Source: Acidobacteriota bacterium (GTDB taxonomy: Bacteria > Acidobacteriota > UBA4820 > DSQY01). Taken from it: 20,823 nt of DNA. Both the position numbers and the translations under genes were made by a program. Location: contig JAEMPZ010000251.1 in the NCBI GenBank assembly GCA_022759065.1, positions 1 through 20,823 on the forward strand, written 5' to 3'. Every line of letters starts with the position of its first letter. Within the stretch, counting starts at the first letter, position 1. The notes below the pieces were generated by a model. It searched no databases, had not been told where the DNA came from, and saw only the letters and a program-made list of their open reading frames with translations. Of this stretch, positions 1 through 10,214 are shown piece by piece.

Positions 1-1439
<1,439 letters not shown>

Positions 1440-1450
1440 GGAGGCTGAGG

Positions 1451-2659
<1,209 letters not shown>

Positions 2660-2672
2660 GAGCTAGGATCTC

Positions 2673-2990
2673 ATGCTGAACGAGAAGATCCGCATACGCC
2701 TTTTGGCGTACGACTACTGGATACTGGACCGCTCCACGAAGGAGATAGTGGAGACGGCCAAAAGAACCGGCGCCCGCGTCAAGGGGCCCATTCCCCTTCC
2801 GACCGACCGGAACATTTGGACCGTCAACCGCTCTCCCCACGTGGACAAAAAGTCCAGGGAGCAATTCGAGATGAGAACGCACAAGCGCCTGTTGGACATT
2901 TACGATCCCACGCCGCAGACCGTTGACGCTCTCATGAAGCTTAACCTGCCTCCGGGCGTGGACGTGGAAATCAAGGCGTTCGCCAAGTAG
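2673..2990 (+). CDS. rpsJ: 30S ribosomal protein S10
   Basis: S10 sits in the head of the small subunit and, in other bacteria, also links NusG and NusB to RNA polymerase during antitermination. The 105-residue product shows [14 protein letters not shown] near the N-terminus, [20 protein letters not shown], the SPHV and RTHKRLLDI blocks, and [19 protein letters not shown] at the end, all family hallmarks at normal length. In E. coli this gene opens the S10 operon behind a long regulated leader. Here it follows tuf by only 13 bases, so it has no room for such a leader. The extended gap lies instead downstream, before rplC. Confidence 0.98.
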   Translation: MLNEKIRIRLLAYDYWILDRSTKEIVETAKRTGARVKGPIPLPTDRNIWTVNRSPHVDKKSREQFEMRTHKRLLDIYDPTPQTVDALMKLNLPPGVDVEIKAFAK

Positions 2991-3008
2991 GTTATACGGA
3001 CCAAACAT

Positions 3009-3041
3009 CCCGCGCAGCCGCCTGAAGCGGCGTGCGGCGGG
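3009..3041 (+). promoter_or_regulatory. Long bulged hairpin in rpsJ-rplC gap (hairpin 1)
   Basis: An inverted repeat predicts a 13-pair RNA stem. CCCGC (3009-3013) pairs with GCGGG (3037-3041), GCA (3014-3016) with TGC (3033-3035), and GCCGC (3017-3021) with GCGGC (3027-3031). The loop is CTGAA, and single G bulges lie at 3032 and 3036. No T-tract follows, so it does not look like an intrinsic terminator. A regulatory or processing role is inference from position and strength only. Confidence 0.6.
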
Positions 3042-3078
3042 CAAGCAAGTCGCGCGTATTCGGCGCGACCAAGGCTTG
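3042..3078 (+). promoter_or_regulatory. Hairpin abutting the rplC ribosome binding site (hairpin 2)
   Basis: A perfect seven-pair stem GTCGCGC (3049-3055)/GCGCGAC (3063-3069) closes a seven-base loop. It is extended, across an asymmetric internal loop, by CAAGC (3042-3046)/GCTTG (3074-3078). The base of the stem runs directly into GAGGAG (3078-3083), the ribosome binding site of rplC at 3091. It is immediately adjacent to hairpin 1, so almost the whole intergenic RNA would be structured. A role in translational control of rplC and downstream genes is plausible but unproven. Confidence 0.6.
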
Positions 3079-3090
3079 AGGAGATGAGGC

Positions 3091-3714
3091 ATGAAGATAG
3101 GCATCCTGGGGCGCAAGCTGGGGATGACGCAGGTGTTCGATGAGAGCCGCGCGGTCGTGCCGGTTACCGTGATCGCCGCCGGCCCCTGCGTGGTCTTGCA
3201 GAAGAAGAGCCCCGAGACGGACGGCTATCACGCCGTGCAGATCGGCCTGGTGGAGAAGGTCGGGCGCAACGGCTTGACGAAACCGCAGATAGGCCACCTG
3301 AAGAAGGCCGGCGCCAGCTCGGTGAAGGCGATCCGCGAGCTTCGGGGCGAGTTCCCTGAGCTGAACGTCGGGTCCACCATAGCTGCGGACGCTTTCGGTG
3401 GCAGCGAAATAGTTGATGTCATCGGAACCAGCAAGGGCAAGGGCTTTCAGGGCGTCGTCGTCCGCCATCACTTCAAAGGCGGCAGGGCCACGCACGGTTC
3501 GATGTTTCACCGCGCCCCCGGCTCGATTGGCGCCTCCTCCGATCCATCCCGCGTCCTCAAGGGCACGAGGATGGCCGGACAGATGGGCCACGGCAGGACC
3601 ACGGTGAAGAACTTGAAGCTAGTGAAGGTGGACGCGGAAAACGGCATGCTCCTGGTGCGCGGAGCTGTGCCCGGTCCCCGCGGCAGCCTGGTGCTAGTGC
3701 ACGGCATTCGGTGA
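3091..3714 (+). CDS. rplC: 50S ribosomal protein L3
   Basis: L3 is an early-assembly 23S rRNA-binding protein whose long loop reaches toward the peptidyl transferase centre. The 207-residue product begins with the typical MKIGILGRKLGMTQVF. It carries the central loop signature HFKGGRATHGSMFHRAPGS followed by RMAGQMG, and ends with GAVPGPRGSLVLV, all standard. The start is supported by GAGGAG at 3078-3083 eight bases upstream; an ATG at 3084 is out of frame. Translation begins right after two hairpins that fill the gap behind rpsJ. Ten bases separate it from rplD. Confidence 0.98.
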   Translation: MKIGILGRKLGMTQVFDESRAVVPVTVIAAGPCVVLQKKSPETDGYHAVQIGLVEKVGRNGLTKPQIGHLKKAGASSVKAIRELRGEFPELNVGSTIAADAFGGSEIVDVIGTSKGKGFQGVVVRHHFKGGRATHGSMFHRAPGSIGASSDPSRVLKGTRMAGQMGHGRTTVKNLKLVKVDAENGMLLVRGAVPGPRGSLVLVHGIR

Positions 3715-3724
3715 GGGGCAGGCC

Positions 3725-4354
3725 ATGGTGAACCTAACGGTAATCAACTCGTCCTTGGAACCGCAGCGAGAACTCTCGCTGCCCGAGGAGATATTCGGCC
3801 AGCCGTACCGGCGCGACCTGGTCTATGAGGCTGTTCGCAGCTTCAGGGCCAACCAGCGGCTTGGGACGGCCTCCACGAAGAACCGGGACGAAGTGTCCGG
3901 GTCGGGCAAGAAGCTTTGGAAGCAGAAGCATACCGGGCGCGCCCGCATGGGCGAACGGACTTCTCCGCTCTGGTACCACGGCGGCATCGTCTTCGGGCCG
4001 AAGCCCCGCGATTATTACTACGCGATTCCAAAAAAGGTGCGCCGCAGCGCCATGCGCACGATCCTGTCGGAGCGCGTCAGGCGCGGCTCGCTAAAGGTCC
4101 TGGATTCGATGGCCATGGATGACCCCAGGACAAAGCAGTTCATGGAACGTTACGGCGCCATCGTCAACGGGGCCTCCAGCCTTCTTTTCGTGGACGTGGA
4201 GCCGTCGCGCGCCTTGCTTCTCGCCAGCCGGAACGTGCCTGGGGTGAAAGTGGCGCGGGTGGCCGAGGTCAACGCTTACGATCTCGCCCGTTACCGGACG
4301 GTCGTTTTCACTGAACCGGCGCTTTTGAAGCTTGCAAAGGACCTGACGCCATGA
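3725..4354 (+). CDS. rplD: 50S ribosomal protein L4
   Basis: L4 lines the nascent-peptide exit tunnel with an extended loop, and in E. coli it is also the autogenous repressor of the S10 operon. The 209-residue product has the loop region KKLWKQKHTGRARMGERTSP followed by PLWYHGGIVFGPKPRDYYY and KKVRRSAMRTILSERV, which identify the family. Its last codons overlap the start of rplW in an ATGA junction, implying translational coupling. If L4 is the autoregulator here too, its target cannot be a leader before rpsJ as in E. coli, because none exists; the hairpins after rpsJ are the nearest candidate. That link is inference. Confidence 0.97.
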   Translation: MVNLTVINSSLEPQRELSLPEEIFGQPYRRDLVYEAVRSFRANQRLGTASTKNRDEVSGSGKKLWKQKHTGRARMGERTSPLWYHGGIVFGPKPRDYYYAIPKKVRRSAMRTILSERVRRGSLKVLDSMAMDDPRTKQFMERYGAIVNGASSLLFVDVEPSRALLLASRNVPGVKVARVAEVNAYDLARYRTVVFTEPALLKLAKDLTP

Positions 4355-4644
4355 GAAACCCGCAGACAGTTCTTATACGCCCTCTGCTTACGGAAAAGAA
4401 CCTTTTGGCCAAGGAGAGGCGGAACACGCTTGCTTTCGAGGTGGCCGTCTTCGCCAACAAGATTGACGTCGCCAGGGCGGTCGAGAAAACCTTCCAGACG
4501 AAGGTGGCCTCCGTGCGCATCGTGAACACGCTTGGCAAAATAAAGCGGATGGGCCGCTCCGAGGGCAAGCGCCCTGACAAGAAAAAGGCTTACGTGACCC
4601 TGAAGAAGGGCCAGAAGCCGGTCGAATATTTCGAGGGCATCTAA
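4351..4644 (+). CDS. rplW: 50S ribosomal protein L23
   Basis: L23 lies at the exit of the peptide tunnel and is the docking site for trigger factor and SRP. The 97-residue protein shows the usual [12 protein letters not shown] opening, the helix [20 protein letters not shown], and the loop [20 protein letters not shown], and ends [12 protein letters not shown]. Length is normal. The start codon shares ATGA with the rplD stop, and an AAAGGA at 4336-4341 inside rplD can serve as its ribosome binding site. Ten bases separate it from rplB. Confidence 0.97.
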   Translation: MRNPQTVLIRPLLTEKNLLAKERRNTLAFEVAVFANKIDVARAVEKTFQTKVASVRIVNTLGKIKRMGRSEGKRPDKKKAYVTLKKGQKPVEYFEGI

Positions 4645-4654
4645 GGGGAGAGCC

Positions 4655-5476
4655 ATGGGCATCAAGACCTATAAACCATATACCCCGAGCCGGCGCTACA
4701 TGTCGAACATGACGTTCGACGAGATCACAAAGGCGACGCCGGAAAAAGGGCTCATCGAGCCGAAAAAGCGCCTGAGCGGGCGTAACGCTCACGGCCACGT
4801 GACGATGAGGCGAAGGGGCGGCGGGCAGAAACGGAACTACCGCGTGGTGGATTTCAAGCGCGACAAGTTCGGCATTCCCGCCAAGGTCGCGGCGATAGAG
4901 TACGACCCGAACAGGACCTGCCGCATCGCGCTGCTCTTCTACGCCGATGGCGAGAAGCGCTACATCCTCTGCCCGGAAGGGCTTGTCCCAGGGCAGACGG
5001 TGATGTCGGGCGAACAGGCCGAAGTGGCGACCGGGAACACGCTGCCGCTCAGGAAAATCCCGGTCGGCACGATGGTCCACAACGTGGAGCTGAAGGTGAA
5101 GGGCGGCGGCCAGTTGGCGCGTTCCGCCGGAGCCACCGTTCAGTTGATGGCCAAGGAAGGCCACTACGCCACGCTGAAAATGCCATCCGGCGAAATGAGG
5201 CTGGTAAACGCCGACTGCCTGGCGACGATAGGGCAGGTCGGCAACCTTGACCACAAGAACATCGTTTTGGGCAAGGCCGGCCGATCCCGCTGGCTGGGCC
5301 GCAGGCCGAAGGTCCGTGGCACGGCGATGAACCCGGTGGACCACCCGCACGGCGGCGGAGAGGGAAAGAGCAAGGGCGGAAGGCACCCCGTGACGCCGTG
5401 GGGCCAGCCCACAAAGGGCTACAAGACCCGCCGCAACAAGCGCACGGCGCGGTTCATCCTTAAGAGGAGGCGCTAG
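4655..5476 (+). CDS. rplB: 50S ribosomal protein L2
   Basis: L2 is a core 23S rRNA-binding protein needed for subunit association and peptidyl transferase assembly. The 273-residue product opens with [15 protein letters not shown] and contains [19 protein letters not shown], the VEYDPNRT-type segment (here [20 protein letters not shown]), and the catalytic-region signature [18 protein letters not shown]. It ends [19 protein letters not shown]. The His in HPHGGGEG corresponds to the conserved residue near the peptidyl transferase centre. Its TAG stop directly abuts the ATG of rpsS, whose ribosome binding site lies in the last rplB codons. Confidence 0.98.
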   Translation: MGIKTYKPYTPSRRYMSNMTFDEITKATPEKGLIEPKKRLSGRNAHGHVTMRRRGGGQKRNYRVVDFKRDKFGIPAKVAAIEYDPNRTCRIALLFYADGEKRYILCPEGLVPGQTVMSGEQAEVATGNTLPLRKIPVGTMVHNVELKVKGGGQLARSAGATVQLMAKEGHYATLKMPSGEMRLVNADCLATIGQVGNLDHKNIVLGKAGRSRWLGRRPKVRGTAMNPVDHPHGGGEGKSKGGRHPVTPWGQPTKGYKTRRNKRTARFILKRRR

Positions 5477-5785
5477 ATGTCGCGCTCACTGAAAAAGGGC
5501 CCCTTCGTGGACGCCCACCTGCTGAAGAAGGTGGACGACATGAATGCCGCGGACAAGAAGCAGGTAATCAAGACGTGGAGCCGAAGGTCCATGGTGGTTC
5601 CGGCCATGCTGAACCACACGATCGCGGTGCACAACGGGAAAAAGTTCGTCCCGGTCTACGTCACCGAAAACATGATCGGGCACAGGCTGGGCGAGTTCGC
5701 CGCGACCAGGACCTTCCGAGGCCATTCCGGCGCGCGCAAGGCCGAGGTTACCGCGACGCCGCCGCCGCCGCCGGCAGCAAAGTGA
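5477..5785 (+). CDS. rpsS: 30S ribosomal protein S19 with polyproline tail
   Basis: S19 is in the head of the small subunit, next to S13 and the A-site tRNA. The 102-residue protein starts [19 protein letters not shown] and includes the hallmark [14 protein letters not shown], the [20 protein letters not shown] segment and [12 protein letters not shown]. The end is unusual: after the normal core it finishes TPPPPPAAK, with five consecutive prolines encoded by five CCG codons (5759-5773). In other bacteria such runs stall ribosomes unless EF-P is present. AGGAGG at 5465-5470, inside the end of rplB, serves the start. There is no spacer behind rplB. Confidence 0.98.
   Translation: MSRSLKKGPFVDAHLLKKVDDMNAADKKQVIKTWSRRSMVVPAMLNHTIAVHNGKKFVPVYVTENMIGHRLGEFAATRTFRGHSGARKAEVTATPPPPPAAK
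5759..5773 (+). repeat. (CCG)5 trinucleotide repeat encoding five prolines in S19
   Basis: Five identical CCG codons lie in frame at the 3' end of rpsS, three codons before the stop. Such a short perfect microsatellite could vary in length by slippage without shifting the frame. It is also the longest proline run I noticed in the window. Confidence 0.9.
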
Positions 5786-5798
5786 CGAGGGGCTGAAA

Positions 5799-6146
5799 AT
5801 GATCGCTAAAGCATCAGTCAAGTACGTGAGTGTTTCGCCTCAGAAGGCGAGGCTTGTGGCGGACGCCATACGCGGCAAGCTGGTGGCCGAGGCGCTTTCG
5901 GCGCTCAGCTTCACCAACAAGGGCGTGGCGAGGGACTTCGCGAAGGTACTGAAGGCCGCCGTCGCGAATGCCGAAACCGGCGCGAAAGGGAACGTGGACG
6001 TTGACAAGCTTTACGTTTCAACCGTGACGGTGGATGGAGCATCGCTAAGGACTCGCCGCCGCACGATGCCGGCCCCAATGGGCCGGGCGTACCGTTTCGT
6101 GCGAAGGCAGAGCCACATTGAGATTGGTCTAGAGGAAACCAAGTAG
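5799..6146 (+). CDS. rplV: 50S ribosomal protein L22
   Basis: L22 contacts all domains of 23S rRNA, and its beta-hairpin forms part of the exit-tunnel constriction where macrolides act. The 115-residue product has the family pattern VKYVSVSPQKARLVADAIRG. The hairpin region reads DGASLRTRRRTMPAPMGRAY, and the protein ends SHIEIGLEE. Length is typical and no macrolide-type insertion or deletion is evident in the hairpin. GAGGGG shortly upstream provides the ribosome binding site. It starts 13 bases after rpsS. Confidence 0.97.
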   Translation: MIAKASVKYVSVSPQKARLVADAIRGKLVAEALSALSFTNKGVARDFAKVLKAAVANAETGAKGNVDVDKLYVSTVTVDGASLRTRRRTMPAPMGRAYRFVRRQSHIEIGLEETK

Positions 6147-6161
6147 GCCTTAGGGCCATAC

Positions 6162-6167
6162 GGGAGG
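6162..6167 (+). promoter_or_regulatory. Ribosome binding site fixing the TTG start of rpsC
   Basis: GGGAGG lies six bases before TTG at 6174, the ideal distance. A GTG at 6167 overlaps the site and is out of frame with S3, so it is not the start. Confidence 0.8.
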
Positions 6168-6173
6168 TGCGCG

Positions 6174-6803
6174 TTGGGCCAAAAAGTTCACCCCGTGGGG
6201 TTCCGCCTTGGATTCAACAAGGCCTGGGAGTCCCGCTGGATCGCCAAGAAGGATTACAAGACGCTTTTGCACGAGGATCTCGAGCTGCGCGAGGAGCTGC
6301 AGAAGAAGCTCCAGCACGCGGGCGTTTCAAAGATCGAGGTGGAACGGGCCGGCAAAAAGCTGACCGTCTCCCTGGCCACCAGCCGCCCAGGCATCATCAT
6401 CGGCAAGAAGGGCGCCGAGGTTGACAGGCTCAAGGAAGAGCTCCAGAAGCGCACGGGGCGCGAAGTTTACGTCAAGATAGACGAGATTCACCGTCCCGAA
6501 CTGGACGCCAAGCTCGTGGCCGATTCGATCGCGCTGCAACTCACGAAGCGCGTGGCGTTCCGCCGGGCGATGAAGCGGGCGAGTGAAATGGCCCGCAAAT
6601 TCGGCGCGCTTGGCATCAAGATACGCGTTGCCGGAAGGCTGAACGGCGCCGAAATTGCCCGCTCTGAATGGTACCTCGACGGCCGCCTGCCCCTGCAGAC
6701 GCTCAGAAGCGACATTGACTACGGCCTTGGCGAGGCCCTGACGACGTACGGGATAATCGGAATAAAGGTTTGGATTTACAAGGGCGAAAAGGTCGGCCAC
6801 TAG
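6174..6803 (+). CDS. rpsC: 30S ribosomal protein S3 (TTG start)
   Basis: S3 forms part of the mRNA entry channel and has helicase-like activity on incoming mRNA together with S4 and S5. The 209-residue product starts (M)[13 protein letters not shown], the near-universal N-terminus, which fixes the initiation codon as TTG rather than ATG. The KH domain shows [20 protein letters not shown]. The C-terminal domain shows [20 protein letters not shown] and [16 protein letters not shown]. The length lies at the short end of the family, with no long C-terminal tail. A strong GGGAGG compensates for the weak start codon. It sits 27 bases after rplV. Confidence 0.97.
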   Translation: MGQKVHPVGFRLGFNKAWESRWIAKKDYKTLLHEDLELREELQKKLQHAGVSKIEVERAGKKLTVSLATSRPGIIIGKKGAEVDRLKEELQKRTGREVYVKIDEIHRPELDAKLVADSIALQLTKRVAFRRAMKRASEMARKFGALGIKIRVAGRLNGAEIARSEWYLDGRLPLQTLRSDIDYGLGEALTTYGIIGIKVWIYKGEKVGH

Positions 6804-6822
6804 CCCATAGGGGAGCTTCACC

Positions 6823-7248
6823 ATGTTAATGCCGAAGAAGGTAAAATATCGCAAGCAGATGAGAGGCCGCCGCTGCGGCCCCGCCAAGGGCGGCGCCCAC
6901 GTTGATTTCGGCGATTTCGGGCTCATGGCGCTGGAGCCGGCGTGGATCACCAACCGGCAGATCGAAGCGAGCCGCATCGCCATCAATCGCCACATCAAGC
7001 GTGGCGGGAAGCTCTGGATCCGCGTTTTTCCAGACAAGCCCTACACGAAGAAGCCTCTTGAGACCCGCATGGGCAAGGGCAAGGGCAATCTGGAGGGCTG
7101 GGTGGCCGTGGTGAAGCCGGGCCGCGTTATGTTCGAGCTGGAGGGCGTCACTTCAGAAGAGGCGCAGGAGGCTTTCCGCCTGGCCGCCCACAAGCTCCCA
7201 ATCAAGACGCGCTTTGTGGCGCGCAAGGAGCAGGAGTTCGCGTCATGA
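6823..7248 (+). CDS. rplP: 50S ribosomal protein L16
   Basis: L16 binds near the A-site tRNA elbow and helps shape the peptidyl transferase centre late in 50S assembly. The product is 141 residues. It opens [15 protein letters not shown] (compare MLQPKRTKFRK in E. coli, which favours the first of two in-frame ATGs, at 6823 rather than 6829). Further on it has the signature [20 protein letters not shown], then [20 protein letters not shown] and [11 protein letters not shown]. The AGGGGAG at 6809-6815 serves the start. The stop overlaps the rpmC start as ATGA. Confidence 0.97.
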   Translation: MLMPKKVKYRKQMRGRRCGPAKGGAHVDFGDFGLMALEPAWITNRQIEASRIAINRHIKRGGKLWIRVFPDKPYTKKPLETRMGKGKGNLEGWVAVVKPGRVMFELEGVTSEEAQEAFRLAAHKLPIKTRFVARKEQEFAS

Positions 7249-7469
7249 TGAAGCCAAAAGAACTTCGACAGACCGCCAAGGTGCGCGAGCTTTCCGTCGA
7301 GGACCTGAACCAGGAGGCCCGGGAAATATCCGACCACCTGATGAAGCTGCGCTTCCAGCAGGCCGCGGGGCAGGTCGAAAATCCTTCAATCATCAGGGAA
7401 TACCGCCACGGGCTCGCGCGGATCAAGACCGTGCTGGCGGAAAAGCGGCGTTTGGCGAAGGGGAGCTGA
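7245..7469 (+). CDS. rpmC: 50S ribosomal protein L29
   Basis: L29 is a small helical protein at the exit tunnel, next to L23, and contributes to trigger factor and SRP docking. The 74-residue product has the usual [14 protein letters not shown] beginning ([17 protein letters not shown]), then [20 protein letters not shown] and the ending [12 protein letters not shown]. Two adjacent in-frame ATGs (7245 and 7248) are possible starts. I chose the first because it forms an ATGA overlap with rplP; the protein would differ by one methionine. The gap to rpsQ is three bases. Confidence 0.95.
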   Translation: MMKPKELRQTAKVRELSVEDLNQEAREISDHLMKLRFQQAAGQVENPSIIREYRHGLARIKTVLAEKRRLAKGS

Positions 7470-7472
7470 GAC

Positions 7473-7748
7473 ATGGATATCGCTGAGAAGAAAACCCCGG
7501 TCCGCCATCGCGCCACAAAGGTGGGCGTGGTGGTAAGCGACAAGATGGACAAGACCATCGTCGTTCGCGTGGAGCGCAGGATGTTCCATTCGACCTACAT
7601 GAAAGTCGTCAAGCGCAGCGCCCGTTTCAAGGCGCACGACGAAAAGAACCAGTGCGGCGTCGGCGACAAGGTTGAAATCATCGAGACAAGACCTTTGAGC
7701 CGGGACAAGCACTGGGCCGTCCGGCGCATCCTGCAGAAGGCCCGTTAG
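7473..7748 (+). CDS. rpsQ: 30S ribosomal protein S17
   Basis: S17 is a primary 16S rRNA-binding protein of OB fold that organises the 5' domain of the small subunit. The 91-residue protein contains [18 protein letters not shown], then [20 protein letters not shown] and [18 protein letters not shown], which are diagnostic. Length is normal. GGGGAG within the last codons of rpmC acts as ribosome binding site. It is the last gene of the S10-type block; 20 bases without any hairpin or terminator separate it from rplN, so the S10 and spc blocks appear to be joined. Confidence 0.97.
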   Translation: MDIAEKKTPVRHRATKVGVVVSDKMDKTIVVRVERRMFHSTYMKVVKRSARFKAHDEKNQCGVGDKVEIIETRPLSRDKHWAVRRILQKAR

Positions 7749-7768
7749 GGCGAGGGCGAGGTGACGCT

Positions 7769-8140
7769 ATGATTCAAATGGGAACGATTCTCAAAGTGGC
7801 GGATAACTCGGGCGCCAAGAAGATCGCCTGCATAAGGCTCAAGGGCGGAAGCACCGCCGGCCGCTACGCCAGGCTTGGCGACATCATCACCTGCTCCGTC
7901 AAGGAAGCCGCGCCACAGGCCCCGGTCAAAAAGGGGAAGGTGGTCAAGGCGGTGGTCGTCCGCGCCGTGAAGGAAACAAGGAGGCGCGACGGCTCCTATA
8001 TTCGTTTCGATGAGAACGCGGCGGTGCTGGTTGACGAGAAGGGCGAGCCCGTGGGGACGCGAGTCTTTGGCCCGGTTGCGCGCGAACTGCGCGAGCGCCG
8101 ATTCATGAAAATCGTCTCGCTGGCGCCGGAAGTCATTTGA
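7769..8140 (+). CDS. rplN: 50S ribosomal protein L14
   Basis: L14 lies at the subunit interface and forms an intersubunit bridge with 16S rRNA; it is also the docking site of the silencing factor RsfS. The 123-residue product begins [20 protein letters not shown] and has [20 protein letters not shown] and [20 protein letters not shown]. The [20 protein letters not shown] to [13 protein letters not shown] region is standard, and so is the length. It is the conventional first gene of the spc block. No promoter is apparent in the 20 bases before it. Confidence 0.98.
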   Translation: MIQMGTILKVADNSGAKKIACIRLKGGSTAGRYARLGDIITCSVKEAAPQAPVKKGKVVKAVVVRAVKETRRRDGSYIRFDENAAVLVDEKGEPVGTRVFGPVARELRERRFMKIVSLAPEVI

Positions 8141-8161
8141 GCACTTAGGAAGGAAACGGCC

Positions 8162-8482
8162 ATGACCATTCGCATCAAGAAAAACGACCAGGTGGTCGTC
8201 CTCGGCGGGAAGGACAAGGGTAAGCGCGGGCGCGTGCTATCCGTTTCGCCGCAAGAGAGGACGGCCAAGGTGGAAAACGTGAATTTCGTCAAGCGCCACA
8301 CCAGGGCCAATCCGCAGAAGAACATCAAGGGCGGAATCCTCGAGAAGGAATCTCCGGTTCCGGTGAGCCGCCTCATGGTGATTTGCAAGGATTGCCAGAA
8401 GCCCACCCGCCTCAAGGCCCAGGTGGCCGAAGGCGGCAAGAAGGTCCGCGCGTGCAAGAAATGCGGCGCGGTGCAGGATTAG
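8162..8482 (+). CDS. rplX: 50S ribosomal protein L24, zinc-ribbon form
   Basis: L24 initiates 50S assembly by binding the 5' part of 23S rRNA and lies at the tunnel exit. The 106-residue product has the KOW motif [18 protein letters not shown], then [16 protein letters not shown] and [10 protein letters not shown]. The C-terminus carries two CxxC pairs, Cys75/Cys78 and Cys98/Cys101 (CKDC and CKKC), expected to bind zinc. This cysteine-containing form is widespread but not universal. AAGGAAA a few bases upstream fits as ribosome binding site. The gene lies 21 bases after rplN and 10 bases before rplE. Confidence 0.97.
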   Translation: MTIRIKKNDQVVVLGGKDKGKRGRVLSVSPQERTAKVENVNFVKRHTRANPQKNIKGGILEKESPVPVSRLMVICKDCQKPTRLKAQVAEGGKKVRACKKCGAVQD

Positions 8483-8492
8483 GGAGCGCGCC

Positions 8493-9041
8493 ATGAAGAC
8501 GATGCCTCGCTTGCGCGAGAAATACGCCAAAGAGATCGTGCCGAAACTCCAGAAGGAGCTAGGCTACAAGAACGTCATGGCCATCCCGAAGCTTGAGAAG
8601 ATCACGGTCAACGTTGGCATCGGGGAGGCCAAGAGCGACATCAAGCTTCTGGACGAAGCGGCCGCGATGCTGACGGCCATAAGCGGCCAGAAGGCCGCCC
8701 TGCGCAGGGCCCGCAAGTCAATCTCCAACTTCAAGCTGCGGCAGGGCCAGCCGATCGCCGCCGTCGTGACGATGCGGGGAGACCGCATGTACGAGTTCAT
8801 GGACCGCTTCATAAGCCTCGCCATTCCGCGAATGCGAGACTTCAGGGGCGTGCCAGACCGCTCTTTCGACGGTAGGGGAAACTACACCATCGGGGTGCGG
8901 GACCAGCTCATTTTCCCGGAGGTCGAATACAACAAGGTCACGCGGGCGATGGGAATGAACATCACATTCGTAACGACGGCAAAGACGGATCCCGAGGCGA
9001 AGGCCCTGCTGGCCCACTTCGGCATGCCGTTCAGAAAGTAA
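8493..9041 (+). CDS. rplE: 50S ribosomal protein L5
   Basis: L5 binds 5S rRNA with L18 and contacts the P-site tRNA and S13 across the subunit interface. The 182-residue product shows [20 protein letters not shown], the [15 protein letters not shown] block, [20 protein letters not shown], and [20 protein letters not shown], all diagnostic. The ATG at 8493 lies six bases after AGGGAG and is preferred. A second in-frame ATG at 8502 would give MPRLREKY, closer to some homologues, so the first three residues are uncertain. In E. coli S8 represses from near this junction, but here only 10 bases separate it from rplX. Confidence 0.97.
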   Translation: MKTMPRLREKYAKEIVPKLQKELGYKNVMAIPKLEKITVNVGIGEAKSDIKLLDEAAAMLTAISGQKAALRRARKSISNFKLRQGQPIAAVVTMRGDRMYEFMDRFISLAIPRMRDFRGVPDRSFDGRGNYTIGVRDQLIFPEVEYNKVTRAMGMNITFVTTAKTDPEAKALLAHFGMPFRK

Positions 9042-9056
9042 TTTCAGGAGAGCAGA

Positions 9057-9242
9057 ATGGCCAGTACGCGAGCGTTCGCCAAAATGGCAAAAAAACCGAA
9101 GTTCGCGATCCGTTACCGTAACCGCTGCAAGCGGTGCGGGCGGTCGCGGGGCTATTACCGCAAATTCGCCCTCTGCCGCCTCTGTCTGCGGCAGCTTGCC
9201 CTGGCAGGCCAGTTACCAGGCGTCGTCAAAGCGTCTTGGTGA
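9057..9242 (+). CDS. rpsN: 30S ribosomal protein S14, zinc-binding type
   Basis: S14 assembles late into the 30S head near the A site. The product is 61 residues, the length of the short zinc-binding (C+) type rather than the roughly 100-residue E. coli form. Four cysteines, Cys24/Cys27 and Cys40/Cys43 in [21 protein letters not shown] spacing, form the zinc site. The sequence ends with the typical [11 protein letters not shown]. Its N-terminus ([19 protein letters not shown]) is standard. AGGAG precedes the ATG. There is no cysteine-free paralogue in this window. Confidence 0.97.
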   Translation: MASTRAFAKMAKKPKFAIRYRNRCKRCGRSRGYYRKFALCRLCLRQLALAGQLPGVVKASW

Positions 9243-9251
9243 GGTGACATC

Positions 9252-9650
9252 ATGAGCATGACTGATCCTATCGCCGATCTTCTCACGCGCATCCGAAACG
9301 GCCTCGCGGCCGGCCTGAAGGCCGTGGAGCTGCCATCGTCCAACCTGAAGGTCGAGATCGTCAAGATCCTCAAGGACGAGGGTTACGTGACCAACTACAT
9401 GGTGACGGAGGACGGAAAGCAGGGCATCCTGAAGGTCGACCTGAAGTACAGGGACGACGGCCGGCCGGTCATTGACGGCATAGAGAGGGCATCCAAGCCC
9501 GGGCGCCGTTATTACGCCGGAAAAGATGAAATCAAGCCGGTTCTGGACGGGCTTGGCATAAGCATCATAAGCACGTCCCACGGGCTAAAGACCGACAAGG
9601 CAGCGCGCCGCGAAGGCATCGGCGGCGAAGTCCTTTGCAGGGTCTGGTAA
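9252..9650 (+). CDS. rpsH: 30S ribosomal protein S8
   Basis: S8 is a primary 16S rRNA-binding protein of the central domain and the known spc operon repressor in E. coli. The 132-residue product begins MSMTDPIADLLTRIRNGLAA, has EIVKILKDEGYV, LKYRDDGRPVIDGIERASKP and GLGISIISTSHGLKTDKAAR, and ends GIGGEVLCRVW. Length and ends fit the family. A second in-frame ATG two codons later is possible, but the MSMTDPIAD start is common in relatives. GAGGTGA nine bases after the previous stop region provides a ribosome binding site. No S8-type regulatory hairpin could be picked out by eye. Confidence 0.97.
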   Translation: MSMTDPIADLLTRIRNGLAAGLKAVELPSSNLKVEIVKILKDEGYVTNYMVTEDGKQGILKVDLKYRDDGRPVIDGIERASKPGRRYYAGKDEIKPVLDGLGISIISTSHGLKTDKAARREGIGGEVLCRVW

Positions 9651-9662
9651 GGAGAGGACACC

Positions 9663-10199
9663 ATGTCGCGTATCGGCAAACAGCCAATCCCGATCCCGAA
9701 GGCGGTGAAAGTCGCCATGGGCGAGGGCATCGTTGAAGTCCAGGGGCCGAAAGGCAAGCTGGCCACTCCGGTGCCGGCCCTGATCGCGTGCCACATTGAG
9801 GGCCAGAACCTTCTGGTCGCAAGGGACAATGACACTAAATCGGCCCGTGCCCTTCACGGACTGACTCGCGCGCTTCTGGCGAACGCCGTAAAGGGCGTCA
9901 CCGACGGATACAAGAAAGAGCTTGATATCGTCGGCGTCGGCTACAAGGCGAGCGTGGAAGGCAAGAAGGCGGTTTTCAACATCGGCTACTCCCATCCCAT
10001 CGAGCTTGAGATTCCAGACGGCATCCAGATAACGATTGAAAAGAACACCCACGTGACGGTGTCTGGTTACGACAAGCAGCTCGTCGGGCAGGTGGCCGCG
10101 ATAATTCACGCCTTCAAGAAGCCGGATCCGTACAAGGGCAAAGGCGTCATGTACACTGGCGAGCACATCATCCGCAAGGCTGGCAAAGCCGCCAAGTAA
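9663..10199 (+). CDS. rplF: 50S ribosomal protein L6
   Basis: L6 binds near the sarcin-ricin loop and the factor-binding site where EF-Tu and EF-G act. The 178-residue product starts MSRIGKQPIPIPKAVKV, has two repeated alpha/beta domains, and contains VTDGYKKELDIVGVGYKASV and NIGYSHPIELEIPDGIQI. The conserved C-terminal element PDPYKGKGVMY is present. Its exact form (HAFKKPDPYKGKGVMYTGE) is slightly divergent from the usual R-x-P-E-P-Y-K-G-K-G-I/V-R-Y. AAGGAG precedes the start by nine bases. It lies 12 bases after rpsH. Confidence 0.97.
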   Translation: MSRIGKQPIPIPKAVKVAMGEGIVEVQGPKGKLATPVPALIACHIEGQNLLVARDNDTKSARALHGLTRALLANAVKGVTDGYKKELDIVGVGYKASVEGKKAVFNIGYSHPIELEIPDGIQITIEKNTHVTVSGYDKQLVGQVAAIIHAFKKPDPYKGKGVMYTGEHIIRKAGKAAK

Positions 10200-10214
10200 G
10201 CGAGGGCAGAGGTC

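Noticed and set aside
2992..2998. Possible -10 element TATACG-like in the rpsJ-rplC gap.
   Set aside because: No matching -35 at 16-18 bases, and the match is weak. Not called as a promoter.
3009..3078. Hairpins in the rpsJ-rplC gap as a Rho-independent terminator.
   Set aside because: No T-rich run follows; the next bases are a ribosome binding site and rplC.
4388..5386. Long minus-strand open frame opposite rplW and rplB; similar ones lie opposite fusA, tuf and rplF-rplR.
   Set aside because: These have no recognisable domain or ribosome binding site, and each lies across unmistakable ribosomal genes on the other strand. High G+C leaves few stop codons by chance.
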